A stretch of DNA of 64,000 bases from an uncultured Bacillota bacterium (GTDB taxonomy: Bacteria > Bacillota_I > Bacilli_A > RFN20 > CAG-288): the NCBI GenBank assembly GCA_949290645.1, contig CASESG010000001.1, positions 255,104 through 319,103 on the forward strand, written 5' to 3'. Below the pieces are notes generated by a model. It had not been told where the DNA came from. It searched no databases and saw only the letters and a list, made by a program, of their open reading frames with translations. A program made the translations under genes and the position numbers. Shown one piece after another: positions 57,384-64,000 of the stretch; within the stretch, counting starts at the first letter, position 1; each line of letters opens with the position of its first letter.

Positions 57384-57451
57384 CTGGTTTCGTAAGCGCT
57401 TTCGTCTTGTTCCCAACTGAAAAAATCTCCAACATTACTTTGGCAAAAGTA

Positions 57452-57480
57452 TTGATTTCATCGGAATTTTCTGATATAAA
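57452..57480 (+). promoter_or_regulatory. Promoter of hup
   Basis: TTGATT, 17 bases, TATAAA with an upstream TGA (extended -10). Confidence 0.65.
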
Positions 57481-57505
57481 AGCCAATAGAAAGGCAGGTA
57501 ATCAC

Positions 57506-57811
57506 ATGGCAGACAAAAAACCGATTACGAAAGAAGATTTGGCGGAACAGCTCGCCAAGGACGGCCGGATGCAGAAGGGCGAAGCTCTTCGTGCGGTCGA
57601 GCTGATCTTTGCGGCAATCGCCAAGGGCCTCATCGATCCGGATTTCGGCTCGGTGAAGGTCGCGGGATTTGGCACCTTCACGCTTGTCGACCGTCCGGGG
57701 CGCACGGGCGTCAATCCTTCGGACACGACGCAGAAGATTCAGATTCCCCCCAGCAAGGCGGTCAAGTTCAAGCCCTCCAAGACGCTGAAGGACCTCCTCA
57801 ACGATCGTTAA
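57506..57811 (+). CDS. hup: HU family DNA-binding protein
   Basis: Small histone-like dimer that compacts and bends DNA. 101 residues: helical N-part KEDLAEQLAKDGRMQKGEAL, then AIAKGLIDPDFGSVKVAGFG as core, and the DNA-binding arm DRPGRTGVNPSDTTQKIQIP. The GRTGVNPSD form differs slightly from RKGRNPQTG, but prolines at the arm's tip are kept. AAGGCAGG lies 7 bases upstream. Promoter and terminator make it a single-gene unit. Confidence 0.93.
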   Translation: MADKKPITKEDLAEQLAKDGRMQKGEALRAVELIFAAIAKGLIDPDFGSVKVAGFGTFTLVDRPGRTGVNPSDTTQKIQIPPSKAVKFKPSKTLKDLLNDR

Positions 57812-57820
57812 AGATCTGTT

Positions 57821-57847
57821 GGCTGCCTCGTCAGAGGCGGCCTTTTT
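57821..57847 (+). terminator. Terminator of hup
   Basis: GGCTGCCTC, loop GTCA, GAGGCGGCC, then TTTTT. Confidence 0.85.
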
Positions 57848-57880
57848 CCTTTCATGAACATCACCTTGAAGGACGGACAG

Positions 57881-58558
57881 ATGCAAGTCTTTTCCTTGCT
57901 CTGCCAGAAGCTCGGAAATGACAATGTCTTCCTGGTCGGCGGTTGCCTCCGGGACGCCCTGCTGGACAGGGAGAGTTTTGACATGGACTTTGCGGTGAGA
58001 AACGACCCGGGTCAGATCGCCAAACTCTTTCCCTACGCCCTCTATTATGAGAAGTTCGGGACGATCTCCTTCAAGCTTCTTCCGTATCACGTGACGATCG
58101 CTTCCTTCCGGGAAGAGAAGAAGTATTCCGACTTCCGGCATCCGCAGGAGGTGCACTTCGTCAACTCCCTCTATCGGGATTACAAGAGAAGGGACTTCAC
58201 GATCAACTGTCTCTATCTGGACTATCTCGGAAACCTGATCGACCCCACCCGGAAAGGAATGAAAGACATCGAGAACCACCGCATCCGCACGGTCGGAAAT
58301 CCCTATCGAAGGCTCCAGGAGGATCCTCTGAGGATCTTGCGTGCGGTTCGCTTCTCTCTCTGCCTTGGCTTTTCCTTGTCTCCGATGCTGGAAAAGGGGA
58401 TTCTCCGCCTCCGTCCTCTTGTGGACCATCTCAATCCGGACAAGATCCGTCAGGAGATCGACAAGTGCGAGGAGAGGTTTCGCAAGGAGATGGTCTTGCG
58501 ATTGAATCTGGAAGAATATTTGGAAAAGAAGGAGGAAAAAGTAGATGAACATCACTGA
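57881..58558 (+). CDS. cca: Short tRNA nucleotidyltransferase/poly(A) polymerase family protein
   Basis: Adds or repairs the CCA end of tRNAs. The head domain is intact: FLVGGCLRDALLD (about 16-28), FDMDFAV (catalytic aspartates at about 30-35), RRDFTINCLYLD and EDPLRILRAVRF. The protein ends after the neck region at 225 residues, so the body and tail domains usually present (total about 380-400) are missing. All tRNAs in this window encode CCA, which makes a reduced repair role plausible. ATG 57881 is chosen because AAGGA lies 7 bases upstream; ATG 57854 directly follows the hup terminator with no site. No promoter is visible. Confidence 0.82.
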   Translation: MQVFSLLCQKLGNDNVFLVGGCLRDALLDRESFDMDFAVRNDPGQIAKLFPYALYYEKFGTISFKLLPYHVTIASFREEKKYSDFRHPQEVHFVNSLYRDYKRRDFTINCLYLDYLGNLIDPTRKGMKDIENHRIRTVGNPYRRLQEDPLRILRAVRFSLCLGFSLSPMLEKGILRLRPLVDHLNPDKIRQEIDKCEERFRKEMVLRLNLEEYLEKKEEKVDEHH

Positions 58559-59192
58559 GAAGGACATTCCCTTTGCGACCTTGTTGATCAAGCGCTATCC
58601 GCTCTATGACCTCTCCGAGCTGGATGCGATGGTGCTCTTGGTCTCGGACAAGGTCCTGGAGATCGAGGATACGCTTCTGACCTGCGACATCCTCTCTTCC
58701 TACATGAAGGCATCCAGGGAGGACATCGACCTCTCCCTGTCGAAGCTCCTCTCCAAGAACTTCGTCGAAGTCGTCGACGTTCCGCAAAAAGGCTTGCGGA
58801 GCACCTTGGATTCCTTCAAGAAGCGCCTCTTTGCCGATTGGGTCAGGGACATCACCCTGGAGAAGAAAGTCGCCCATTCCAAGGACGGTGCGGAGAACCT
58901 CTATGAGGAACTCGAGAGGATCGGGGGAAGGACTCTTTCTCCCATCGAGAGGGACATGGTGACCAAGTGGCTCCAGTCGGGAGCGACCAAGGACATGGTT
59001 CTGGAGGCGACCAAGAGAACCCTGACCAAAAGCGGAGATCTCTCCTTCAAACGGGCGGACAAGATGATCCTGGAGCTGGAACGCTCGGAGGGACGGAAGA
59101 AGATCGGGGTCTCCACCGTGGATGAGGACTTGAAGAAGAAGCAGGAGATTCAGGACATCATCCGCAACACCCATTGGACCATCGATGACTAG
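58545..59192 (+). CDS. dnaD: DnaD domain protein
   Basis: Primosomal protein that helps load the replicative helicase. In 215 residues, an N-terminal winged-helix-like region (about 1-75), then a DnaD/DnaB_2 domain at about 118-185 (LYEELERIGGRTLSPIERDM, VTKWLQSGATKDMVLEATKR), ending in an acidic/basic tail. The overlap with cca (14 bases) and nth (8 bases) makes the three translationally coupled. The dnaD-nth order is the Bacillus one. Confidence 0.85.
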   Translation: MNITEKDIPFATLLIKRYPLYDLSELDAMVLLVSDKVLEIEDTLLTCDILSSYMKASREDIDLSLSKLLSKNFVEVVDVPQKGLRSTLDSFKKRLFADWVRDITLEKKVAHSKDGAENLYEELERIGGRTLSPIERDMVTKWLQSGATKDMVLEATKRTLTKSGDLSFKRADKMILELERSEGRKKIGVSTVDEDLKKKQEIQDIIRNTHWTIDD

Positions 59193-59823
59193 GGTCGAAA
59201 TTCAGGAATTCCTCAAGAGATTGGAGGAATGCTTTCCTCACACCGAATGCTTTCTCCATCACGAGAATGACTGGCAGCTCTTGATTGCCATCCTTCTTTC
59301 GGCCCAGGCGACGGACAAGAGCGTCAACGAGGCGACGAAAGTCCTCTTCTTTCACTTTCCTACGCTGGAGAGCCTTGCCAAGGCCGAGGAAGAGGAAATC
59401 GAGAAGGACATCCACAAGGTCGGCCTTTCCCGAAGCAAGGCCAAGAACGTCAAGAAGACTGCCCAGATCCTGCTGGAGAAGTATGGCGCAGAAGTCCCGA
59501 AGGACAGGGTGGAGCTAGAGAAGCTTCCCGGAATCGGGCACAAGACCTCCGGTGTCTTCCTGGCCGAGGAATATCAGTATCCCTATCTTCCCGTGGACAC
59601 CCATGTCCATCGGGTCACAGAAAGGCTGGGACTTGTCCCGAAAGGCTTGACTCCGGATGAGGTCGAGGAGATTCTCGAGAGAAAGCTCAAGGCTTCCGTT
59701 CCCATCGAAACGCATCGAAGATTGATCCTTCTGGGAAGGAATTATTGCTTGGCTCGAAATCCACATTGTCTGGATTGCCCTGTTCGGGAATTCTGCAAGG
59801 AAGGGAAGAAGAAAAATCGATAA
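59185..59823 (+). CDS. nth: Endonuclease III
   Basis: Base-excision repair glycosylase/AP lyase for oxidised pyrimidines. The 212 residues contain LLSAQATDKSVNEAT, the helix-hairpin-helix LPGIGHKTSGVFLAE (catalytic Lys in HKT), VDTHVHRVTERLG (catalytic Asp), and the [4Fe-4S] loop C-X6-C-X2-C-X5-C in CLARNPHCLDCPVREFC. Starts inside the end of dnaD. Confidence 0.96.
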   Translation: MTRVEIQEFLKRLEECFPHTECFLHHENDWQLLIAILLSAQATDKSVNEATKVLFFHFPTLESLAKAEEEEIEKDIHKVGLSRSKAKNVKKTAQILLEKYGAEVPKDRVELEKLPGIGHKTSGVFLAEEYQYPYLPVDTHVHRVTERLGLVPKGLTPDEVEEILERKLKASVPIETHRRLILLGRNYCLARNPHCLDCPVREFCKEGKKKNR

Positions 59824-59945
59824 TTCTCCTCGATGTGGGAAGCGGGGCGAGGATTCCGGCTGGGATGAAATGAGAAAGGGGGAGAAGCTTATCCTCCCTT
59901 CTTTTGGGAAGGAAATCCCTTCCGGAAACGAAGAATAGCCGGAAT

Positions 59946-59960
59946 GCAACGAATCGTTGC
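59946..59960. promoter_or_regulatory. Palindromic candidate operator of the XRE gene
   Basis: GCAACGA and TCGTTGC around one A form a 15-base palindrome near where the -35 would lie, 23 bases before the -10 box TATACT (59983-59988). It is a good candidate for autoregulation. Confidence 0.4.
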
Positions 59961-60013
59961 TTCCCTATCGCTTTCCTCGATCTATACTTTTCTTGTCGAT
60001 AAGGAGGCCAAAC

Positions 60014-60787
60014 ATGGAATTCAAAGATCGGCTGATCGAGCTGAGAAAGGAAAAGGGAATGAGCCAGGAAAAGCTGGCTAACGTCCTAGGCTTGACCCAT
60101 CAAGCCCTTTCGAAGTATGAACTGGGGCTTTCGGAGCCCGACATTGCGACGCTCAAGAGGATGGCTGCCGTCTTTGACGTCACCATCGACTATCTGGTTG
60201 GGAAAAGCCCGAGACGAAAGGAGAAAGCTTCCTCTCCTCTGGAATTCTTCAAGTTTTTGCCGAAGAAGAGATATGCCTATCTGCTCCTCTCTTTCTTGAT
60301 GCTCATCGTCTTGTCGCTCTATTCTCTTCCGGCAACGGGAACTTCGATTTCTCTCTCCACAATCAACGTGAATGTCAATCTGGAGACGGCACAGACCTTC
60401 TTTGGCCTCTTGGAAGGGTCGGAGTGGTATTCCACAAACTCCCTCTATTGTTCTGGCGTGGCCCTGAATATCGTTGCTGTCGTTCTGGTCAGTGCCTTGT
60501 TCCTCTTGGGCTTTGCTGGTTTCCTCTATCCTTTTCGCAAGAGGAAGTTCTTCTTTTGGATGGTCGCTCTGTCTCTTGTCGCTTGCGTTTTCGCAATCAC
60601 CGGTTCTGTCCTGTGGTGGATTGGCTTCTTCCGTCATATCGAAAGCCTTCCCACTTTCTTCTTTGGCCACATCTATGCCGGGATACTGATCGCTCCGATT
60701 GGAATCCTTGTTTCCTCCCTGGCCTTCTCCATCCTCTATGCTGTCCTGGAAAGGAAAGAGAGGAGCGGGATGAAGGCCGTGAAATAG
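60014..60787 (+). CDS. XRE-family regulator with transmembrane C-terminus
   Basis: A membrane-bound helix-turn-helix protein of 257 residues. Residues about 2-65 carry the HTH (FKDRLIELRKEKGMSQEKLA, NVLGLTHQALSKYELG, IATLKRMAAVFDVTIDYLVG), then come four to five transmembrane helices at about 85-105, 150-175, 180-200 and 215-245. Such one-component membrane regulators may sense membrane or peptide signals; none is identified. AGGAGG lies 6 bases before ATG 60014, with TATACT at 59983-59988. Another XRE gene at 32115 is unrelated beyond the HTH. Confidence 0.8.
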   Translation: MEFKDRLIELRKEKGMSQEKLANVLGLTHQALSKYELGLSEPDIATLKRMAAVFDVTIDYLVGKSPRRKEKASSPLEFFKFLPKKRYAYLLLSFLMLIVLSLYSLPATGTSISLSTINVNVNLETAQTFFGLLEGSEWYSTNSLYCSGVALNIVAVVLVSALFLLGFAGFLYPFRKRKFFFWMVALSLVACVFAITGSVLWWIGFFRHIESLPTFFFGHIYAGILIAPIGILVSSLAFSILYAVLERKERSGMKAVK

Positions 60788-60886
60788 TTCTTTTGCCTTT
60801 GTGATAGCTTATGAGATTGGTTGAGAGGAAAAGAAAGTAATTTTTCAAATATTTGTTACTTTGCTGATAGCATTTCTTTCTTCAAA

Positions 60887-60919
60887 AACAAAAAGCCGCC
60901 TTCCTTTCGGAAGACGGCT
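60887..60919 (-). terminator. Terminator of clpB
   Basis: Minus strand: AGCCGTCTTCC, a GAAA loop and GGAAGGCGGCT, then TTTTTG. One mismatch lies in the stem. Confidence 0.85.
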
Positions 60920-60924
60920 GAGAC

Positions 60925-63486
60925 TCATTCCTTGAAGCAGAGCTGATTCTTGTTCAGGTCGAGGGTGACGTGATCGATGACCTTGCCTTTGAGGATTTCC
61001 TCGGCAAGAGGAGTCTCGACGTTGTTCTGGATGTAACGGCGCAACGGCCTTGCTCCGTAGACGGAATCGAAGCCTTCCTGATGGATCTTGTGGACGGCCT
61101 CTTTGGTGTAGGTGAAGGCGACGTTCTTGGTGGCAAGACGTCTCTGGAGCTCGTTGAGGAACTTCTCGACAATCTTATCGACGACCGCGTCGGTGAGGGA
61201 GTGGAAGAGGACAATCTCGTCGATTCGGTTGAGAAATTCCGGGCGGAAGGACTTCTTGAGCAGGCCCATGACTTTCTTCTTGCTCTGTTCATTCTCCCCT
61301 TCCAGGAGATACTCGGAACCGAGGTTGCTGGTCATGATGATGATCGTGTTGGTGAAGTCGACCGTCCGTCCCTGCCCATCGGTGAGCCTTCCGTCATCGA
61401 GAACCTGAAGAAGGACGTTGAAGACGTCGGGATGGGCCTTTTCGATCTCGTCGAAGAGAATGATGGAATAGGGCTTCCTGCGGACGGCTTCGGTCAGCTG
61501 ACCGCCTTCCTCATATCCGACATAGCCCGGAGCGGCGCCGATGAGACGGCTGACCGACTCCTTCTCCATGTATTCGGACATGTCGATCCGGACGATCTGT
61601 TTCTCGGAATCGAAGAGCTGTTCCGCAAGGGCCTTGGCGACTTCCGTCTTTCCGACACCTGTGGGTCCCAGGAAGAGGAAGCTACCGATCGGACGGTTCT
61701 CGTCGGAAAGACCGGCACGGCTTCTCAGGATGGCGGAGGAGATCTGGGTCAGGGCTTCGTCCTGGCCGATGACGCGCTTCTCGAGCTCCGCCTTGAGGGA
61801 GAGGAGCTTGTTGGACTCGCTCTGGGTCAACTTGCTGACCGGGATTTCCGTCCAGCCGGAGACGACCTGGGCGACTTCCTCGTCGCTGACGACATCGGAG
61901 AGCAGGCGGCCCTCCTTGCTCTGCTCGGAGTTGTACTTCTTCAGCTCCTCCTGAAGCTTTGGAATCTCTTCGTTCTGGAGACGGGCGGCAGTCAGATAGT
62001 CGGCATCGGACATGGCCTTCTCCAAATTGAGCTTGGCGAGGTCGAGTTTCTTCTTGCTCTCCTTCTGACGTTCGCTTTCTTCCTTCTCCGCAGCCCATTT
62101 GGCCTGCAGCCCGTCCTTCTTGGACGTGAGTTCGGCGATTTCCTTATCCATCTCTTCCTTTCTCTTGAGCGCCGACGGGGAATCGTCGTTCTTGAGGGAG
62201 ACTTTCTCGATCTGGAGCTGCATCAGCTTGCGGCTGGCTTCGTCCAGCTCTTCCGGCATCGTGTCGATCTGCATCCTCACTTTCGCACAGGCCTCGTCGA
62301 TCAGGTCGATGGCCTTGTCCGGAAGAAAACGATCGGTGATGTAGCGCTTGGAGAGGGTGACGGCGGCGATGATGGCGTCATCCGTGATCTCGACTCCGTG
62401 ATGCTGCTCGTAGCGGTCCTTGATGCCGCGGAGGATGGCGATCGTGTCGCTGATCGTCGGCTCGTCGATGAGAACCTTCTGCATACGACGGGCAAAGGCC
62501 TGATCCTTCTCGATGTACTTCCGGTACTCATCCAAGGTCGTCGCACCGATGCAGTGGAGCTCGCCACGGGCGAGAAGGGGCTTGAGGATGTTGGCCGCAT
62601 CCAGACCGTTTTCTCCGATGGCCCCGGCACCGATCAAGGTGTGGATCTCATCGATGAAGAGGATGATCCTTCCTTCGCTCTTTTGGACTTCCTTCATCAC
62701 GGCCTTGAGCCGTTCCTCGAACTCGCCGCGGTATTTCGCACCGGCGATAAGGGAGCCGACATCCAGCTCGTAGATGGTCTTGTCTTTCAGGCTCTCGGGG
62801 ACATCGCCCTTGAATATACGCCAGGCAAGGCCTTCGACGACCGCGGTCTTGCCGACACCCGGATCGCCGATCAGGACGGGGTTGTTCTTGCTCTTCCGAG
62901 AGAGAATCTCCATCACCCGACGGATTTCGTTGTCTCTTCCGATGACCGGGTCGATCTTGCCCATCGCGACTTCGTCGACGAGATCTCTTCCGTATTTCTT
63001 CAGGGCCTCGTATTGGCTCTCCGGGGCATCGGTCGTGACGTGGTTTCCGCCACGGATCTGATCGATGACCTTGGTGAAACTCTTCTCGTCATAACCTTCG
63101 ATTTGCTCCAATTCCCTCAAGATGGAATGACGGGATTGGAATTGGGCAAGCAAAAGATGCTCGACGGAAAGAAAGTCGTCTTGCATCTTCTTCTGAATCT
63201 TGCTTGCGACGTAGAGGATGTTCTTGACATCCGCCGAAGGCTCGGGGTCGCTTGTCGACGTCGTCTTTGCGGTCTCCGCAATGAAACGATCGATGATCTG
63301 GGAGACTTTCTTCGGATCGATGGAAAGCTTTCTCAAGACGTTGAAGTAGAAGGAATCCTCTTGGTCGAAAAGCGTGCGGAGCAATTCCGGGACGTCGAAG
63401 GAGGGCAAGGATTTCTCCTTCGTCAAAGCCAAGCCGTCATTGATGGCCTGGATGACTTTCTGCGTATATCGCTGTTCTTCTGCCAT
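60925..63486 (-). CDS. clpB: ATP-dependent chaperone ClpB
   Basis: Disaggregase working with DnaK. In 853 residues: N-domain (about 1-145), first AAA with Walker A GDPGVGKT (about 207-214) and [14 protein letters not shown], a long coiled-coil middle domain (about 395-515), second AAA with GPTGVGKT and [20 protein letters not shown], and ending in the C-domain. The middle domain places it with ClpB, not ClpC. ATG 63486 has AAAGGAGG 9 bases upstream. A CIRCE element and promoter lie upstream, so HrcA heat-shock control is expected although hrcA is outside the window. Confidence 0.96.
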   Translation of the reverse strand: MAEEQRYTQKVIQAINDGLALTKEKSLPSFDVPELLRTLFDQEDSFYFNVLRKLSIDPKKVSQIIDRFIAETAKTTSTSDPEPSADVKNILYVASKIQKKMQDDFLSVEHLLLAQFQSRHSILRELEQIEGYDEKSFTKVIDQIRGGNHVTTDAPESQYEALKKYGRDLVDEVAMGKIDPVIGRDNEIRRVMEILSRKSKNNPVLIGDPGVGKTAVVEGLAWRIFKGDVPESLKDKTIYELDVGSLIAGAKYRGEFEERLKAVMKEVQKSEGRIILFIDEIHTLIGAGAIGENGLDAANILKPLLARGELHCIGATTLDEYRKYIEKDQAFARRMQKVLIDEPTISDTIAILRGIKDRYEQHHGVEITDDAIIAAVTLSKRYITDRFLPDKAIDLIDEACAKVRMQIDTMPEELDEASRKLMQLQIEKVSLKNDDSPSALKRKEEMDKEIAELTSKKDGLQAKWAAEKEESERQKESKKKLDLAKLNLEKAMSDADYLTAARLQNEEIPKLQEELKKYNSEQSKEGRLLSDVVSDEEVAQVVSGWTEIPVSKLTQSESNKLLSLKAELEKRVIGQDEALTQISSAILRSRAGLSDENRPIGSFLFLGPTGVGKTEVAKALAEQLFDSEKQIVRIDMSEYMEKESVSRLIGAAPGYVGYEEGGQLTEAVRRKPYSIILFDEIEKAHPDVFNVLLQVLDDGRLTDGQGRTVDFTNTIIIMTSNLGSEYLLEGENEQSKKKVMGLLKKSFRPEFLNRIDEIVLFHSLTDAVVDKIVEKFLNELQRRLATKNVAFTYTKEAVHKIHQEGFDSVYGARPLRRYIQNNVETPLAEEILKGKVIDHVTLDLNKNQLCFKE

Positions 63487-63517
63487 ATTCAAGTCCTCCT
63501 TTCGTGAAGACGACTTT

Positions 63518-63545
63518 ATTATAGGCCGAAACTTAGCACTTTCAA
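63518..63545 (-). promoter_or_regulatory. Promoter of clpB
   Basis: Minus strand TTGAAA (63545-63540), 16 bases, perfect TATAAT (63523-63518). The -35 is inside the CIRCE element. Confidence 0.75.
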
Positions 63546-63559
63546 GCATAGAGTGCTAA
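63533..63559. promoter_or_regulatory. CIRCE operator (HrcA-binding site)
   Basis: Reads TTAGCACTT, nine bases, GAGTGCTAA: the CIRCE consensus with a single mismatch. It overlaps the clpB -35, so bound HrcA would block transcription. Confidence 0.92.
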
Positions 63560-63672
63560 ATTTTGATAAGAGACCCTTCGGGAGCCTCATCTTTTGCCGG
63601 AGAAACTTTTCTTCTTTTCCGTTGTTTTGGCTTCTTTCTCCTTCTTCCCTTTTTTCGGACGGTTCAGGAAAC

Positions 63673-63678
63673 TATAAT
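63673..63678 (+). promoter_or_regulatory. -10 box before the partial hydrolase gene
   Basis: Perfect TATAAT 21 bases before the ATG; no good -35. Confidence 0.35.
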
Positions 63679-63699
63679 CAAGGCAAGGAGATTTGATTC

Positions 63700-64000
63700 A
63701 TGAACCCAGTCCTTATCGCGATCCTTGTCGTGCTCCTCATCCTTTTCCTCTATGTCCTTGTGATGATGCTTCTCTATGCCTTTGTCATGAAGAAGATGAT
63801 GTGGGTTCGAGGAAAGGATCCCGACAATCCCTGCTACCTTCGCTTCGAGGATTACGAGATGGAGCTCGAGAGGAAGACCTATGTCTGCGGGTATTACGGA
63901 AAGGGAATCCGAGGTTACATCTACAAAGAAAAGGGAAGGAGAGCCTTCCAAGGCTTTGTCGTCCTCTCCCACGGTCTTTTCGGGACGCACGTCCAGTACC
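63700..64000 (+). CDS. Alpha/beta-hydrolase-like membrane-anchored protein (partial)
   Basis: The first 100 codons of a gene that runs off the window. Residues 3-30 are a hydrophobic membrane anchor (VLIAILVVLLILFLYVLVMM). Then YEMELERKTYVCGYYG-like charged sequence leads to VVLSHGLFGTHVQY, where LSHGLFG matches the oxyanion-strand HG motif of alpha/beta hydrolases; the nucleophile serine would lie downstream. AAGGAG lies 9 bases before ATG 63700. Substrate unknown. Confidence 0.7.
   Translation, partial: MNPVLIAILVVLLILFLYVLVMMLLYAFVMKKMMWVRGKDPDNPCYLRFEDYEMELERKTYVCGYYGKGIRGYIYKEKGRRAFQGFVVLSHGLFGTHVQY

Noticed and set aside
60970-63507. An 845-codon plus-strand open frame
   Set aside because: It is the antisense of clpB with no ribosome site and no recognisable domain; it owes its length to GC-rich third codon positions.

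Overview
The window is a stretch of bacterial chromosome from a GC-rich member of the Bacillota, most likely Bacilli or a related gut lineage such as an Erysipelotrichia- or RF39-like group; the class is an inference. The support is gene order: miaB-spoVS-ymdB-rny-recA-pncC-pgsA, gpsB-rnpB, cmk-der-gpsA-hup and dnaD-nth all match arrangements known from Bacillus. Other support is a zinc-type S14, strong AGGAGG ribosome sites and sigma-A type promoters. Many genes end in TGA, so TGA is a stop here and the mycoplasma code does not apply.

Layout. 1-6353 (minus): miaB, spoVS, ymdB, rny, recA, pncC, pgsA. 6380-7136 (minus): RNase P RNA and gpsB. 7491-11141 (plus): an iron alcohol dehydrogenase and the NfnAB transhydrogenase. 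11257-13116 (plus): MarR regulator, DEDD exonuclease, RecU. 13089-15210 (minus): a surface-anchored EndoI-type nuclease with an unknown partner. 15469-20115 (plus): four lipoproteins; the first three form one overlapping unit behind a promoter whose spacer holds a run of eight G. 20407-26409: a HAD phosphatase, phosphoglucomutase, and an rluC-led operon with three unknown genes, two of them membrane proteins. 26514-34256 is a patchwork of tRNAs, a 5'-truncated cytosine methyltransferase, serine dehydratase, a secreted Ig-repeat protein, a small regulator pair and AT-rich DNA. 34257-37875: hslO, a zinc-ribbon membrane protein and a SAM methyltransferase. 38173-53225 (plus): the S10-spc-alpha ribosomal protein superoperon with secY, adk, map, infA and rpoA. 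53300-64000: tRNA-Thr, a Nudix protein, cmk-der-gpsA, HU, cca-dnaD-nth, an XRE membrane regulator, CIRCE-controlled clpB and a partial hydrolase.

How it works together. Most of the window is core translation, RNA turnover, DNA repair and envelope housekeeping. NfnAB with the alcohol dehydrogenase points to anaerobic fermentation that balances ferredoxin, NADH and NADPH. The accessory content is mostly at the cell surface: the lipoprotein cluster, the anchored nuclease and the Ig-repeat protein. The lipoprotein cluster carries the most striking signal, a candidate phase-variable promoter. Three genes (rluC, serine dehydratase, SAM methyltransferase) have a -10 box 6-7 bases before the ATG and no ribosome site, which suggests leaderless mRNAs.
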